Under the pieces are notes generated by a model. It was not told the DNA's origin. It made no database searches and saw only the letters and a list, made by a program, of their open reading frames with translations. Shown here one piece after another: positions 25,871 to 35,252 of a stretch of DNA of 64,000 nt (the stretch's first letter is position 1; each line of letters starts with the position of its first letter). The position numbers and the translations under genes were made by a program. Origin of the DNA: Vibrio sp. VB16 (GTDB lineage Bacteria; Pseudomonadota; Gammaproteobacteria; Enterobacterales; Vibrionaceae); NCBI RefSeq assembly GCF_015594925.2, contig NZ_CP087590.1:2356001-2420000 (forward strand), in the 5' to 3' direction.

Positions 25871-27085
25871 ATGGAATACTCATACGTTGCTCGTCAACCA
25901 ATATTAGACACTGGAAAAAACACCGTCGCTTATGAACTTCTATTTCGGGATGGCCCTAAAAACTCCTTTCCTGAAATTGAACCAGAAAAAGCGACCAACA
26001 GACTGCTTTCAGATCAGTTCTTAGGATCAGAGTATCGTGCGATTGGTGATAAGCTAGGCTTTGTTAATTTCCCATACGAAAGCTTGATTAATCAAGTACC
26101 AACTCTTTTTCCAAAAGATAAAATTGTTGTAGAAATTTTAGAAAGTTGTGAGCCAACAGATGAACTACTTACGGCTATTATTGCGCTTAAAAATAAGGGA
26201 TACAAACTTGCGTTAGATGACTTTGTCCCTAGCCCAGCGTGGAAGCGTTTTCTTCCTCATATCCAGATTATAAAATTTGATATTCAGATTGTTCCTATCA
26301 TTAAAGCAAAAAAATTCATTGAACGCCTTAAAGGCTCAAAGATAGAGTTTCTCGCAGAAAAGGTCGAAACATACCAGGAATATCAAGACGCAATAGCGGC
26401 CGGTTTTACCTATTTTCAGGGCTATTTCTTTAGCCGGCCAGAGATGATCCAGCAGAAATCAATCAAGCCCTCGTTTCTCACGGTAGTCCAGCTTTGCAAA
26501 GCCATTGCCACAGAAGAAGTCAACTACACTGAAATAGAGCGAATTGTGGCCGCCGATGTGACGTTATCTTACAAGCTGCTACGTTATGTTAACTCTTCCG
26601 CCCTTCTGTCTTCTCAGATTCAATCGTTTCGACAAGCACTTGCGTATCTGGGCGAAGGAAAATTAAGAAAATTTGTTTCGCTTGTTGCAATTGCTTCAAC
26701 AGAAGCATCCAAACCTGAGTCGTTATATAGTTTATCTATACAGCGTGCTAGATATTGCGAACTCATCACTCTGTGTGCAGATAGAAAAGATCAATCTAGC
26801 CAAGCTTTTTTAACGGGTATATTCTCACTACTCGACTCTTTGCTCGATCAGTCTTTAGAAACGATTGTTGATTCCATACCAATTGATGATGCCATTAAAA
26901 ATGCGCTGTTATCTCAAGAGGGTGAACTAGGCAATATACTGAAACTCGCGATTGCTTATGAGCACGCTGATTGGGAAACTGTAAATGAAATAAGTGATCT
27001 TTTACAGATTGATAAAGAGTGCCTTGCAGAGAGTTATGGGCAAGCAATAGAATGGACTGAAGAGCTATTTAGTAAGCCTAGTTAA
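25871..27085 (+). CDS. EAL-HDOD (YuxH-type) signalling protein
   Basis: The 404-residue soluble protein joins an N-terminal EAL domain of the YuxH type (about 1-195) to a C-terminal HDOD domain (about 200-390). Phosphodiesterase residues are largely retained: Glu in AYELLFRDG, Asn in GFVNFPY, Glu in VVEILES, Asp-Asp in ALDDFVP, Lys/Asp in IKFDIQ, and the FQGYFFSRP loop. It could therefore hydrolyse c-di-GMP or bind it. Similar vibrio proteins affect motility and biofilm. It is monocistronic. Confidence 0.85.
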   Translation: MEYSYVARQPILDTGKNTVAYELLFRDGPKNSFPEIEPEKATNRLLSDQFLGSEYRAIGDKLGFVNFPYESLINQVPTLFPKDKIVVEILESCEPTDELLTAIIALKNKGYKLALDDFVPSPAWKRFLPHIQIIKFDIQIVPIIKAKKFIERLKGSKIEFLAEKVETYQEYQDAIAAGFTYFQGYFFSRPEMIQQKSIKPSFLTVVQLCKAIATEEVNYTEIERIVAADVTLSYKLLRYVNSSALLSSQIQSFRQALAYLGEGKLRKFVSLVAIASTEASKPESLYSLSIQRARYCELITLCADRKDQSSQAFLTGIFSLLDSLLDQSLETIVDSIPIDDAIKNALLSQEGELGNILKLAIAYEHADWETVNEISDLLQIDKECLAESYGQAIEWTEELFSKPS

Positions 27086-27179
27086 TTGTCACACTATTTT
27101 ATTTTTTCTAAAAGCCTCTGTATTCAATTAATGCTGTTCGCTTAAGGTTGCCGACCCCTGTTTCCTTCACGAAATCTAC

Positions 27180-27244
27180 GTCATCTCCACGAAAGTGGAG
27201 ATCTAGATCCGCCCAGATTCCCGTTTTCACGGGAAAGACGAGGG
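27180..27244. repeat. Small palindromic repeat pair (REP-like)
   Basis: Two hairpins lie in tandem: CTCCAC-gaaa-GTGGAG (27185-27200) and TTCCCG-ttttca-CGGGAA (about 27219-27236), joined by ATCTAGATC. Together they give the familiar dispersed pattern with GTCAT / GACG ends found between genes of many Proteobacteria. It occupies the gap between the EAL-HDOD gene and the YchJ-like gene. Confidence 0.65.
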
Positions 27245-27309
27245 ATTAGAGTACTAACCGATCGACATTATTTTATATTAAAGAGGCTTTTTGTTATTTG
27301 GGAGTACAC

Positions 27310-27771
27310 ATGTCTCACTGCCCTTGTGGAAGCACCAAGCCTTATGGCGATTGCTGTAAACTGATACACGACAACCATGCTTTAGCGGTCTTACCTGAGC
27401 AACTTATGCGCGCGCGATATAGCGCCCACACGCTTAAACTAGTTGATTTTGTCGTTAAAACCTATCATTCAAGCTGCAATGCCGAAGGCGAGAAAAAAGG
27501 CATTGTGGAATCAGTGAATATGGACTGGCAAAGGTTAGAAATAATTGAAGCCCCCCTTCCAAAAGATGACACGGGGTTCGTCGAGTTTAAAGCCTATCTC
27601 TTAGAGCAAGGTACAGAACACTGTATGCACGAACGCTCTCGTTTCATAAGGGAGCAAGGCTACTGGTATTATATTGATGGTGAATTTCCGACAGAACATA
27701 TTGAGAAAGTGGGCCGTAATGACCCCTGTGTCTGTGGAAGTGGTAAAAAATTCAAGAAGTGTTGTGGATAA
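27310..27771 (+). CDS. YchJ-family SEC-C motif protein (UPF0225)
   Basis: The 153-residue protein is bracketed by two cysteine-rich SEC-C zinc motifs: CPCGSTKPYGDCC at the N-terminus and NDPCVCGSGKKFKKCCG at the C-terminus. Between them lies the YchJ NTF2-like core (LMRARYSAHTLKLVDFVV, HERSRFIREQGYWYYIDGE). ATG 27310 has GGAG 6 bases upstream and places the first cysteine cluster at residue 4. SEC-C modules bind zinc and occur on SecA and on presumed RNA- or protein-binding factors. The cellular role is unknown. Confidence 0.9.
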   Translation: MSHCPCGSTKPYGDCCKLIHDNHALAVLPEQLMRARYSAHTLKLVDFVVKTYHSSCNAEGEKKGIVESVNMDWQRLEIIEAPLPKDDTGFVEFKAYLLEQGTEHCMHERSRFIREQGYWYYIDGEFPTEHIEKVGRNDPCVCGSGKKFKKCCG

Positions 27772-27812
27772 TGTGCCCGTCTAGCGAATACGAATCTTAG
27801 TCAATATCCGCT

Positions 27813-27854
27813 CCTGTATCCCCAGATAACGAGCTTGTCATTTAGGGATACGGG
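27813..27854. repeat. Inverted repeat between ychJ-like gene and hisI
   Basis: CCTGTATCCC and GGGATACGGG pair over 10 positions (one mismatch) around a 22-base loop, in the gap between two convergent genes. It may help end transcription; no clear T-run follows. Confidence 0.4.
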
Positions 27855-27894
27855 CATAAATCTCTTTTTAAAGGCGAGGTCCGTAGACGTATTG

Positions 27895-28533
27895 CTATTT
27901 ATGTCTTTCTTTCAGCTTATTAATCACATCATTCATAGATAAACCTTGGTCTTGTAAGAGCACCAACAAATGATAGATAAGATCGGCTGATTCACAGACT
28001 AATTCTGCCTTGTCACCCGACGTTGCCGCAAGCGCGACTTCAACGCCTTCTTCGCCCACTTTCTGCGATATACGTTTGGTACCACTGGCATACAAACTGG
28101 CGGTATACGAAGAATCAGGATCGGCTTCTTTACGAGCGGCCAACAGAGATTCAAGTTGATGAAGCCACACCAACTGTGACGCCTCTTGCTGATCCGCATC
28201 AAAACATGTTGTCGTGCCCGTATGGCATGTAGGCCCAATAGGGTTCACCAACACAAGCAAGGTATCGTTATCACAGTCTAAAGAGATAGTCTTAAGCTGC
28301 AGTACGTTACCTGATGTTTCACCTTTGGTCCAAAGGCGAGATTTCGTTCTGGAAAAAAAAGTAACCTGTTCTGTTTCCAACGTTTTCTCTAGCGCTTCTG
28401 GATTCATGTAACCCATCATGAGCACTTGGCTAGATTGAAAATCTTGCACAATAGCGGGCACTAACCCTTCTACCTTTTCCCAATCAATTCGATCAACCAA
28501 GCTTTTCGGTTTGTTCTCTACTGCACTGCTCAT
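27895..28533 (-). CDS. hisI: Phosphoribosyl-AMP cyclohydrolase / phosphoribosyl-ATP diphosphatase HisIE
   Basis: This bifunctional enzyme does steps 2 and 3 of histidine synthesis. The 212-residue protein has an N-terminal cyclohydrolase domain with zinc and catalytic residues (TISLDCDNDTLLVLV, GPTCHTGTTTCF). A C-terminal pyrophosphohydrolase domain carries GTKRISQKVGEEGVEVALAA and ESADLIYHLLVLL. Its ATG overlaps the hisF stop (ATGA). It is the last gene of the his operon. Confidence 0.97.
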   Translation of the reverse strand: MSSAVENKPKSLVDRIDWEKVEGLVPAIVQDFQSSQVLMMGYMNPEALEKTLETEQVTFFSRTKSRLWTKGETSGNVLQLKTISLDCDNDTLLVLVNPIGPTCHTGTTTCFDADQQEASQLVWLHQLESLLAARKEADPDSSYTASLYASGTKRISQKVGEEGVEVALAATSGDKAELVCESADLIYHLLVLLQDQGLSMNDVINKLKERHK

Positions 28534-29303
28534 AATCGTATCTCCACGCCTTCTTGTTTTAGATATTTTTTTAGCTCACCAATATTGATGACTTGTTTGT
28601 GGAACACGGAGGCCGCTAACGCTCCATCTACATTGGTTTTCTTATAGGCCTCGGCAAAATGCGCCATCGTACCCGCACCACCAGACGCGATAAGAGGGAC
28701 ATGGCAGACTTCACGGACCATATTAAGCTGATCGATATCATACCCGTTGCGAACGCCATCCTGATTCATCATATTCAATACGATTTCACCCGCACCACGT
28801 TTTTGTACTTCTTGTACCCAATCACGTGTTTCCCAATGCGTTGCTTTTGTGCGCTCTTCATCACCCGTAAACTGATAAACCTGGTACTTACCCGTTTCAG
28901 CATCGAAATAAGAGTCAATACCAACCACAATACACTGAACACCAAATTTATCTGCTAGGTTGGTGATAAGCTCCGGATTGGCTAATGCAGGCGAGTTAAT
29001 AGAGACCTTGTCGGCACCGTATTCAAGTATACGAGACGCATCTTCTGCGGACTTAATACCACCAGCCACACAAAACGGAATATCGATCACTTCCGCAACC
29101 CTTGCGACCCAACTTTTGTCAACGACACGACCGTCTGATGAGGCGGTAATATCATAGAATACCAATTCATCTGCGCCTTCTTCAGCATACCGCTGAGCAA
29201 GAGGTACAATATCGCCAATAATTTCATGGTTACGGAATTGAACCCCTTTAACCACTTGACCATCCCGAACATCTAAACAAGGAATTATTCGCTTTGCCAA
29301 CAT
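28530..29303 (-). CDS. hisF: Imidazole glycerol phosphate synthase cyclase subunit HisF
   Basis: HisF is the TIM-barrel half of IGP synthase, using ammonia from HisH to make imidazole glycerol phosphate and AICAR. The 257 residues include the catalytic Asp near the start (RIIPCLDVRDGQVVKG), the phosphate-binding loop VAGGIKSAEDA and the second catalytic Asp in LNMMNQDGVRNGYD. It overlaps hisA by 19 nt and hisI by 4 nt. Confidence 0.98.
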   Translation of the reverse strand: MLAKRIIPCLDVRDGQVVKGVQFRNHEIIGDIVPLAQRYAEEGADELVFYDITASSDGRVVDKSWVARVAEVIDIPFCVAGGIKSAEDASRILEYGADKVSINSPALANPELITNLADKFGVQCIVVGIDSYFDAETGKYQVYQFTGDEERTKATHWETRDWVQEVQKRGAGEIVLNMMNQDGVRNGYDIDQLNMVREVCHVPLIASGGAGTMAHFAEAYKKTNVDGALAASVFHKQVINIGELKKYLKQEGVEIRL

Positions 29304-30022
29304 TGAAACGCCTCCTCAGCAGTAAACTTACCATCTAGTAGTGCACGACCGACAATAACACCGGCGACACCGGTGCCTTTTAGTGCTTCAATATCGGCTA
29401 AACTTCCTATACCTCCTGACGATTGAAATTGAACCTGCGGATAGAGTTTGCATAGATCAACATACAGTTCAACGTTAGAACCCGCTAAGGTTCCGTCACG
29501 AGATATATCAGTACAAAGTACATGCTTCAATCCAACCGTTAGATAGTCATCGATCAGAGCTTCAATCGTGACACCTGAATCTTCCTGCCATCCGGATATA
29601 GCCACTTTACGCGTGCCTTCTTGGTCGATATTAATATCTAATGCGAGAACTATTTTCTCTGCACCATATTTCTCCATCCACCCTTTGACCATCTCTGGTT
29701 GTTTTACTGCCGTAGAACCCACAACCACACGTTGTGCGCCGGCATCCAGTAGACCGACAACATCTTTTTCCGTTCTAACGCCACCACCAATTTGTACATT
29801 GGCAGGCGTACTTGCAATCAAGGTCGCAATGAGATCGAGTTGACGTGCATTAATATCTTTGGCACCAGTAAGGTCAACAAGGTGTAACCAATTAGCCCCA
29901 GCTTGATGGTAAAGATTGAACTGTTCTGCAGGATCAACCTTATATTCAGTTACCTGATCATAGTCCCCTTGAAATAGCCGAACCACTTGGCCTTCAATTA
30001 AATCGAGTGCTGGAATAATCAC
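29285..30022 (-). CDS. hisA: ProFAR isomerase HisA
   Basis: HisA isomerises ProFAR to PRFAR. The 245-residue TIM barrel shows the paired catalytic aspartates (MIIPALDLIEGQVVRL and CTDISRDGTLAG) and phosphate loops VQIGGGVR and QSSGGIGSLADIEAL. It overlaps hisF by 19 nt and begins 52 bases after hisH, the largest gap inside the operon. Confidence 0.98.
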   Translation of the reverse strand: MIIPALDLIEGQVVRLFQGDYDQVTEYKVDPAEQFNLYHQAGANWLHLVDLTGAKDINARQLDLIATLIASTPANVQIGGGVRTEKDVVGLLDAGAQRVVVGSTAVKQPEMVKGWMEKYGAEKIVLALDINIDQEGTRKVAISGWQEDSGVTIEALIDDYLTVGLKHVLCTDISRDGTLAGSNVELYVDLCKLYPQVQFQSSGGIGSLADIEALKGTGVAGVIVGRALLDGKFTAEEAFQCWQSE

Positions 30023-30074
30023 AACAAAATCCTTTTCTTTTTATCTGTTTCTAACATTTAAAATCTACGCTTCT

Positions 30075-30692
30075 TTAAAAGATAAGTTCTAAGAAATTCT
30101 TTATTAATCGAGAACCCGCTTTACTAGAACGCTCTGGATGAAACTGCACCCCGTAATAATTGCCATTTTGTACGGCCGCGGTAAACGCGTTACCGTAATC
30201 ACAACGAGCAATTGTGTCGTCACCAACAGGCATGGCGTAGCTATGTACAAAGTAGAAATATTCATCTTCTTCAATGCCATCAAACAAAGGATTACCTTTT
30301 TGGGCCGTTACGGTATTCCAACCCATATGCGGTAGCGGAAGATCACCAGTGTCCATTAGGCGGACTTCACCATCGCAAAGCGATAAGCACTCTACTATCT
30401 CGTTACCCACAGAACCCTTTTCGTAGGAGAGTTTCCCAAGCAATTGCATGCCTAGACAGATTCCAAGCAAAGGCTTCTCAACTTGTTTCACAAGGGCAAT
30501 TAAATCTCGTTCGGCGAGGTTTTTCATTGCTTCGCTTGCCGTCCCTACTCCGGGTAGAAACAGCTTATCTGCCGCTAAAACGACACTAGGATCCTTTGAA
30601 ATCGTCACAGGATAACCTAGGCGTTCAATCGCAAACTTAACCGATGATACGTTTGCGCATCCGGTGTCGATAATCACTACTTTCTGACTCAT
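30075..30692 (-). CDS. hisH: Imidazole glycerol phosphate synthase glutaminase subunit HisH
   Basis: HisH is the class I glutamine amidotransferase that feeds ammonia to HisF. The start is ATG 30692 (MSQKVVIIDTGCANVSSVK), preceded by AAGGAGG at 5 bases; the in-frame ATG at 30710 would overlap the ribosome binding site. The 205-residue protein has the nucleophile Cys in LLGICLGMQLLG and the His/Glu pair in YGVQFHPERSSKAG. Confidence 0.97.
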   Translation of the reverse strand: MSQKVVIIDTGCANVSSVKFAIERLGYPVTISKDPSVVLAADKLFLPGVGTASEAMKNLAERDLIALVKQVEKPLLGICLGMQLLGKLSYEKGSVGNEIVECLSLCDGEVRLMDTGDLPLPHMGWNTVTAQKGNPLFDGIEEDEYFYFVHSYAMPVGDDTIARCDYGNAFTAAVQNGNYYGVQFHPERSSKAGSRLIKNFLELIF

Positions 30693-30709
30693 CAAAGCCT
30701 CCTTTTCCA

Positions 30710-31783
30710 TCAGAGTACGCCTTTACTACTAGGAAGCTCATTACCTTCCACCTTAATAGCCTGGCGTAGAGTCCGTCCAAACGCTTTAAACAAGCTTTCT
30801 ATAATGTGGTGATCATTGTCACCAGAAGACGACAGATGGAGTGTGCATGCTAGAGTGTCAGTTAATGAACGGAAGAAATGTTCGACCATTTCTGTTGAAA
30901 GGTCTCCGACCAGTTCACGACCAAATTCCGCTTCAAATTTTAGATAAGGTCTTCCTGAAAGGTCTAGCGCACATTGCGCCAAACACTCATCCATAGGCAG
31001 GCTAAATCCGAAACGACCAATTCCACGTTTTTCTCCAAGCGCCTCTTTCAATGCTTGGCCCAATGCTAACGCCGTATCTTCGACGGAATGATGGTCGTCG
31101 ATATGCAAATCACCATCTACACTCACTTGCATTTGGAAGGCACCATGGGTCGCAATTTGGTCTAGCATATGGTCAAAGAACCCAAGTCCTGTCGAGATCT
31201 TATTTCCGCCTTGTACATCGAGATTAACCGCGACTGAAATATCGGTTTCTTTTGTCGTTCGAACCACTTTGGCAACACGTTCATTCACGGTTAGATCACG
31301 CAGAATGTCGAACCACCCCATCGAATTGGGGTCATATTGGATTCCGCGAATGGCCATATTTTCAGCAAGCTGAAGGTCGGTTTTACGGTCACCAATCACA
31401 GCGGATGTTTTGAAGTTCACTTTTCCCGCTTGAAGGTACTCTTTTACCATGCCCAATTTCGGTTTACGGCAGGTGCAGTTGTCTTCTTCAAAATGTGGAC
31501 AGAGTAAGACATCGTCGAATTTCACGCCTTGAGATTCAAAGATCTCCATCATCATATTATGCGGTGCATCAAACTCTTCTTGAGGATAACTAACCGTCCC
31601 TAACCCATCTTGGTTGGTTACCATCACCAATCGATACCCTGCATCTTGCAGCGCCAAAAGGCTCGGGATGACATACGGTTCAAACTTTAATTTATCTAAC
31701 CGATCAACCTGAAAATCAGTTGGTGGCTCAACAATTAAGGTGCCATCTCGATCAATAAATAGAATTTTTTGTTGGTTACTCAC
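30710..31783 (-). CDS. hisB: Histidinol-phosphatase / IGP dehydratase HisB (GTG start)
   Basis: This bifunctional enzyme has an N-terminal HAD histidinol-phosphatase domain (about 1-165). The HAD motif is ILFIDRDGTL, and zinc ligands lie in CPHFEEDNCTCRKP. The C-terminal imidazole glycerol phosphate dehydratase domain (about 170-357) carries the metal motifs DHMLDQIATHG and DDHHSVEDTAL. I choose GTG 31783, 10 bases after the hisC stop, with AAGGAT upstream. This gives 357 residues, the usual length. The upstream in-frame ATG at 31867 lies inside hisC and would add 28 unrelated residues. Confidence 0.95.
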   Translation of the reverse strand: MSNQQKILFIDRDGTLIVEPPTDFQVDRLDKLKFEPYVIPSLLALQDAGYRLVMVTNQDGLGTVSYPQEEFDAPHNMMMEIFESQGVKFDDVLLCPHFEEDNCTCRKPKLGMVKEYLQAGKVNFKTSAVIGDRKTDLQLAENMAIRGIQYDPNSMGWFDILRDLTVNERVAKVVRTTKETDISVAVNLDVQGGNKISTGLGFFDHMLDQIATHGAFQMQVSVDGDLHIDDHHSVEDTALALGQALKEALGEKRGIGRFGFSLPMDECLAQCALDLSGRPYLKFEAEFGRELVGDLSTEMVEHFFRSLTDTLACTLHLSSSGDNDHHIIESLFKAFGRTLRQAIKVEGNELPSSKGVL

Positions 31784-31793
31784 TTCGCTATCC

Positions 31794-32846
31794 TTATACA
31801 GTGCGTTCTTCCAGTTGTTTTTTAATGAAGTTGGCGGTTTTTTCGCACTCTTCCCTATTGCCAACACTTACTCTAATGCAGTCTTTGATTGGCGAGTTAC
31901 GTAAAATTATGCCATTGTCCCATGCGCTCTTAAATAACAAGTCGCCATCTGAACATTGAACGAGTAAGTAATTTCCTAAGCCTTGGTAGACGGTCATCCC
32001 TTCTATTAGAGACAATGCTTGTTCTAAATAGGCTCGGTTGTCATTGAGTTCACCCACCTGATGTCGAGCTCTAATTAGGCCCGCCTCAGAAAGAGCCTGA
32101 CACGCGATGTCAGCGACGGGGATGGGAACAGGATACGGAGCAATAACCTTCAGTAATACATCAATGAGAGGCTTATTGGCTAACGTAAAACCACACCTTA
32201 ACCCTGCAAGAGCAAACGCTTTTGACAATGTTCGTAGAATGGCGAGATTTTCATACTTATCGAGTAGATCTTTGGTTGATGCCTCTGGGCAGAAATCGAT
32301 ATAGGCTTCGTCCATCACGACAATGGCCTTATCTTTCGTCATTTCAAGCAACGCGATAATATCTTCACGATCAATCAGGTTGCCTGTCGGATTATTGGGG
32401 CTACAAACAAAGACAAGTTTTACACCATCTAGATTTGCTTTTATACCATCCAGATCTAGCTGCCAGTTAGACTTTGATGGGACCACTTTCCGTTCAACGC
32501 CAATCGTTTCTGCACTGATCGCATACATCCCGTAAGTCGGTGGACAATACAATATTGCATCCTCTCCCGGCTCACAAAACGCCCTAACCAGAAGTTCGAT
32601 GCCTTCATCAGCACCTCGTGACGTTAATACCTGTTCAGGTTGGACACCCGCATAGCTCGCATAAGCAGCAATCAATTCTTGTGGCTGACAACTGCTATAA
32701 CGATTAAGCCGATCAAATGTGGTGTGGTATTGGTTATCAAACGGCGATTCGTTGGCGTTTAGCCAAACATCGCCACTCCCACCTATTTTTCTGGCTGAGA
32801 GATAAGGGGTAAGTTCTTGAACCTGCTTCCTAGCGAGCTTTTCCAT
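31794..32846 (-). CDS. hisC: Histidinol-phosphate aminotransferase HisC
   Basis: HisC is the PLP-dependent (fold type I) enzyme that transaminates imidazole acetol phosphate with glutamate. In 350 residues it shows WLNANESPFDN near the N-terminus, the SPNNPTGN loop, VMDEAYIDFCPE and the PLP lysine in LRTLSKAFALAGLRCG. It is placed between hisD and hisB with 3 and 10 base gaps. Confidence 0.98.
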   Translation of the reverse strand: MEKLARKQVQELTPYLSARKIGGSGDVWLNANESPFDNQYHTTFDRLNRYSSCQPQELIAAYASYAGVQPEQVLTSRGADEGIELLVRAFCEPGEDAILYCPPTYGMYAISAETIGVERKVVPSKSNWQLDLDGIKANLDGVKLVFVCSPNNPTGNLIDREDIIALLEMTKDKAIVVMDEAYIDFCPEASTKDLLDKYENLAILRTLSKAFALAGLRCGFTLANKPLIDVLLKVIAPYPVPIPVADIACQALSEAGLIRARHQVGELNDNRAYLEQALSLIEGMTVYQGLGNYLLVQCSDGDLLFKSAWDNGIILRNSPIKDCIRVSVGNREECEKTANFIKKQLEERTV

Positions 32847-32849
32847 CCA

Positions 32850-34145
32850 TTACTCTCCTTTTGCTAGCGCTTCTACACGAATTGTCACTGCGCGTTTATG
32901 TGCATCTAACCCTTCAGCTTCCGCCATTGTGACAACCGTAGACGCGAGTCCCTTCAATCCATCTGCCGAAAGCTCTTGAACGGTCATTCGCTTAGAAAAA
33001 TCCGCCAGTCCTAAACTGGAATACGTGCGAGTATAACCATAAGTCGGAAGAACATGGTTAGTACCAGAGGCATAATCACCCACAGACTCTGGAGACCAAT
33101 CACCTAAGAAGATCGAACCAGCATTATCTAACAACGGTAAAAGCTCTCTTGGGTATCGGGTTTGAACAATAAGGTGTTCGGGGCCATAGGCATTCGAGAT
33201 TGACACGCACTGCGGAATCGAATCGGCAATAACAATGACACTGGAACCGAGTGCTTTTTCCGCAATGTCGGCGCGGGAAAGTTGTTTTAGCTGAGCCTGT
33301 ACAGCATCGGCCACTTTATCCGCAATAACCGGTGAAGGCGTCAATAATATAACCTGAGAATCCGGGCCATGTTCTGCTTGGCTTAGTAAATCCGCCGCGA
33401 CAAACTCTGGATTAGCCGTTTCATCAGCGATAACAAGTACTTCAGAAGGTCCCGCTGGCATATCAATGGCGGCTCCGCGGAAGTCATTGCTGACTTGACG
33501 TTTTGCTTCAGTTACATAAGCATTACCGGGGCCAAAAATCTTCTCTACTTTTGAAACCGTTTCGGTTCCATAAGCCATTGCCGCAATCGCTTGACCGCCA
33601 CCCACATTGTACACTTCATCTATTTTACACAACTTAGCAACGTATAAAATCTCGTCGGCAATAGGCGGTGGAGAACAGAGAACAACCTGACGACAACCCG
33701 CTATTTGTGAAGGCACGCCCAACATGAGTACCGTCGATGGTAATGGCGCGCTACCACCTGGAATATACAAACCAACCTTATTGATTGGCCTTGTTAACAA
33801 CTCGCAAACGACGCCAGGTTGTGTTTCAACCTTGAGTGGTTGTGGCTTTTGTGCTTTATGGAAAACAGAAATATTTTTATACGCTTGTCCAAGCGCTTCT
33901 TTCATTTTCTCTGAAAGCCTCTCCGAGGCCGCTTCTATCTCTTCGCTAGAAACACGAATGGACGCTGGCGTCACTCCATCAAATTTTTGCGTAAGTTCGA
34001 GCAGTGCTTTATCACCCTCAGAACGGACTTTTTTGATAACGCCTTGCACTGTCGCCGTAATATTTGCGCCTTCGGCAATTGCCGGACGCTCTAAAACTGA
34101 GTCTTGCTGCGATTCACTTAAAGATTGCCAAACAACAGTCTTCAT
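32850..34145 (-). CDS. hisD: Histidinol dehydrogenase HisD
   Basis: HisD performs the last two NAD-dependent oxidations from histidinol to histidine using zinc. The 431-residue protein shows the signature AIDMPAGPSEVLVIADETA, the zinc/catalytic region DLLSQAEHGPDSQ and the YGPEHLIVQT element. It starts 3 bases after hisG. Confidence 0.98.
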   Translation of the reverse strand: MKTVVWQSLSESQQDSVLERPAIAEGANITATVQGVIKKVRSEGDKALLELTQKFDGVTPASIRVSSEEIEAASERLSEKMKEALGQAYKNISVFHKAQKPQPLKVETQPGVVCELLTRPINKVGLYIPGGSAPLPSTVLMLGVPSQIAGCRQVVLCSPPPIADEILYVAKLCKIDEVYNVGGGQAIAAMAYGTETVSKVEKIFGPGNAYVTEAKRQVSNDFRGAAIDMPAGPSEVLVIADETANPEFVAADLLSQAEHGPDSQVILLTPSPVIADKVADAVQAQLKQLSRADIAEKALGSSVIVIADSIPQCVSISNAYGPEHLIVQTRYPRELLPLLDNAGSIFLGDWSPESVGDYASGTNHVLPTYGYTRTYSSLGLADFSKRMTVQELSADGLKGLASTVVTMAEAEGLDAHKRAVTIRVEALAKGE

Positions 34146-34148
34146 GAC

Positions 34149-35045
34149 TTACTCCATCATTTTTTCGATTGGAAGAACAAGAATTGAACTCGCACCGAGC
34201 TCTTTAAGCTGTTCCATCGTTTCCCAAAATAGATTTTCTGTACTCACTAAGTGCACGGCTACTCGGTTTGTCTCTGCGGCAAGGGGTAATACTGTTGGGT
34301 TTTCCGCACCAGGTAAAAGCGCTTTTATAGCCTCTAACTGATCAGTAGGTGCGTGCAACATGATGTATTTGGACTCTTTTGCCTGAATAACACCTTGCAT
34401 ACGAGTAAGTAGCTTATTGATAAGTGCTTCCTTATCTTCATCAAACTCACCGGCACGTTGAATCAATGTCGCTTTAGAACGGAAAATAACTTCGGCTTCT
34501 TTCAGCCCATTCGCTTCTAACGTTGCACCAGTTGAAACAAGATCGGCAATCGCATCCGCCAAACCAGCACGAGGGGCCACTTCTACAGACCCTTGTAAAT
34601 TACAGGTACTGAACTCAACACCTTGCTCATCCATAAAGGCTTTTAGAAGGTGTGGGTAGGTAGTAGCAATACGCTTACCGTTAAGGTCTTGCGGACCGTT
34701 GTATTGCTCATCTTGATTAATAGCAATGGATAATCGACAACCACCAAAATCTAAACGACGAAGTGCCACAAATTCACTCGGTTCACCTAAGGCCACTCTG
34801 TCTAAGCGGACCTCTTCTAGCTCATTTTCACCGATAAAACCAAGGTCAACCACACCATCCATGACCAACCCAGGGATGTCATCATCACGCACAAGTAGTA
34901 AATCGATAGGCATATTTTCTGTATGGACAACTAAACGCTCACCCATCAAATTAAACTTAGCACCACACTTTTTAAGCAGTTCTTGGCATTCTTTACTTAG
35001 GCGGCCTTTTTTCTGGATGGCAATTCTGAGTCGTTGTGTTTGCAT
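34149..35045 (-). CDS. hisG: ATP phosphoribosyltransferase HisG
   Basis: HisG is the first, feedback-inhibited enzyme of histidine synthesis. The 298 residues are of the long, hexameric form that includes the C-terminal ACT-like histidine-binding domain. Features include RLRIAIQKKGRLSKECQELL at the start and the PRPP loop DLVSTGATLEANGL. It is first in the operon, behind a leader peptide and attenuator. Confidence 0.98.
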   Translation of the reverse strand: MQTQRLRIAIQKKGRLSKECQELLKKCGAKFNLMGERLVVHTENMPIDLLLVRDDDIPGLVMDGVVDLGFIGENELEEVRLDRVALGEPSEFVALRRLDFGGCRLSIAINQDEQYNGPQDLNGKRIATTYPHLLKAFMDEQGVEFSTCNLQGSVEVAPRAGLADAIADLVSTGATLEANGLKEAEVIFRSKATLIQRAGEFDEDKEALINKLLTRMQGVIQAKESKYIMLHAPTDQLEAIKALLPGAENPTVLPLAAETNRVAVHLVSTENLFWETMEQLKELGASSILVLPIEKMME

Positions 35046-35153
35046 TATTCTATTCCCTGTCTGAATATTCGTTATTTTTCTAAATTCTAATTTCGCTTTG
35101 AATTACAAATTACTGGCGCGATTTTGTACATAAATACGTTGAAACATCTAAAA

Positions 35154-35250
35154 CCAAAAAACCCTCGGGGTTTTTATTTCCCGAGGGTTCGAATCTTTGA
35201 TTTGACCTCCGGGATTTATTATCTCCCGGGTATGCGTACACCGCCCGAAA
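35154..35250 (-). promoter_or_regulatory. Histidine operon attenuator (terminator plus competing hairpin)
   Basis: On the minus strand, AACCCTCGGG / CCCGAGGGTT (35160-35189) gives a GC-rich stem followed by six T, a classic intrinsic terminator before hisG. Just upstream, CTCCGGGA and TCCCGG arms (about 35206-35230) form a second hairpin. Together with the leader peptide immediately upstream, these make a transcription attenuator that responds to charged tRNA-His. Confidence 0.88.
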
Positions 35251-35252
35251 GA

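Noticed and set aside
31784..31867. N-terminal extension of HisB
   Set aside because: The extra 28 residues lie within the hisC coding end in another frame; the GTG at 31783 with AAGGAT upstream gives the usual HisB length.
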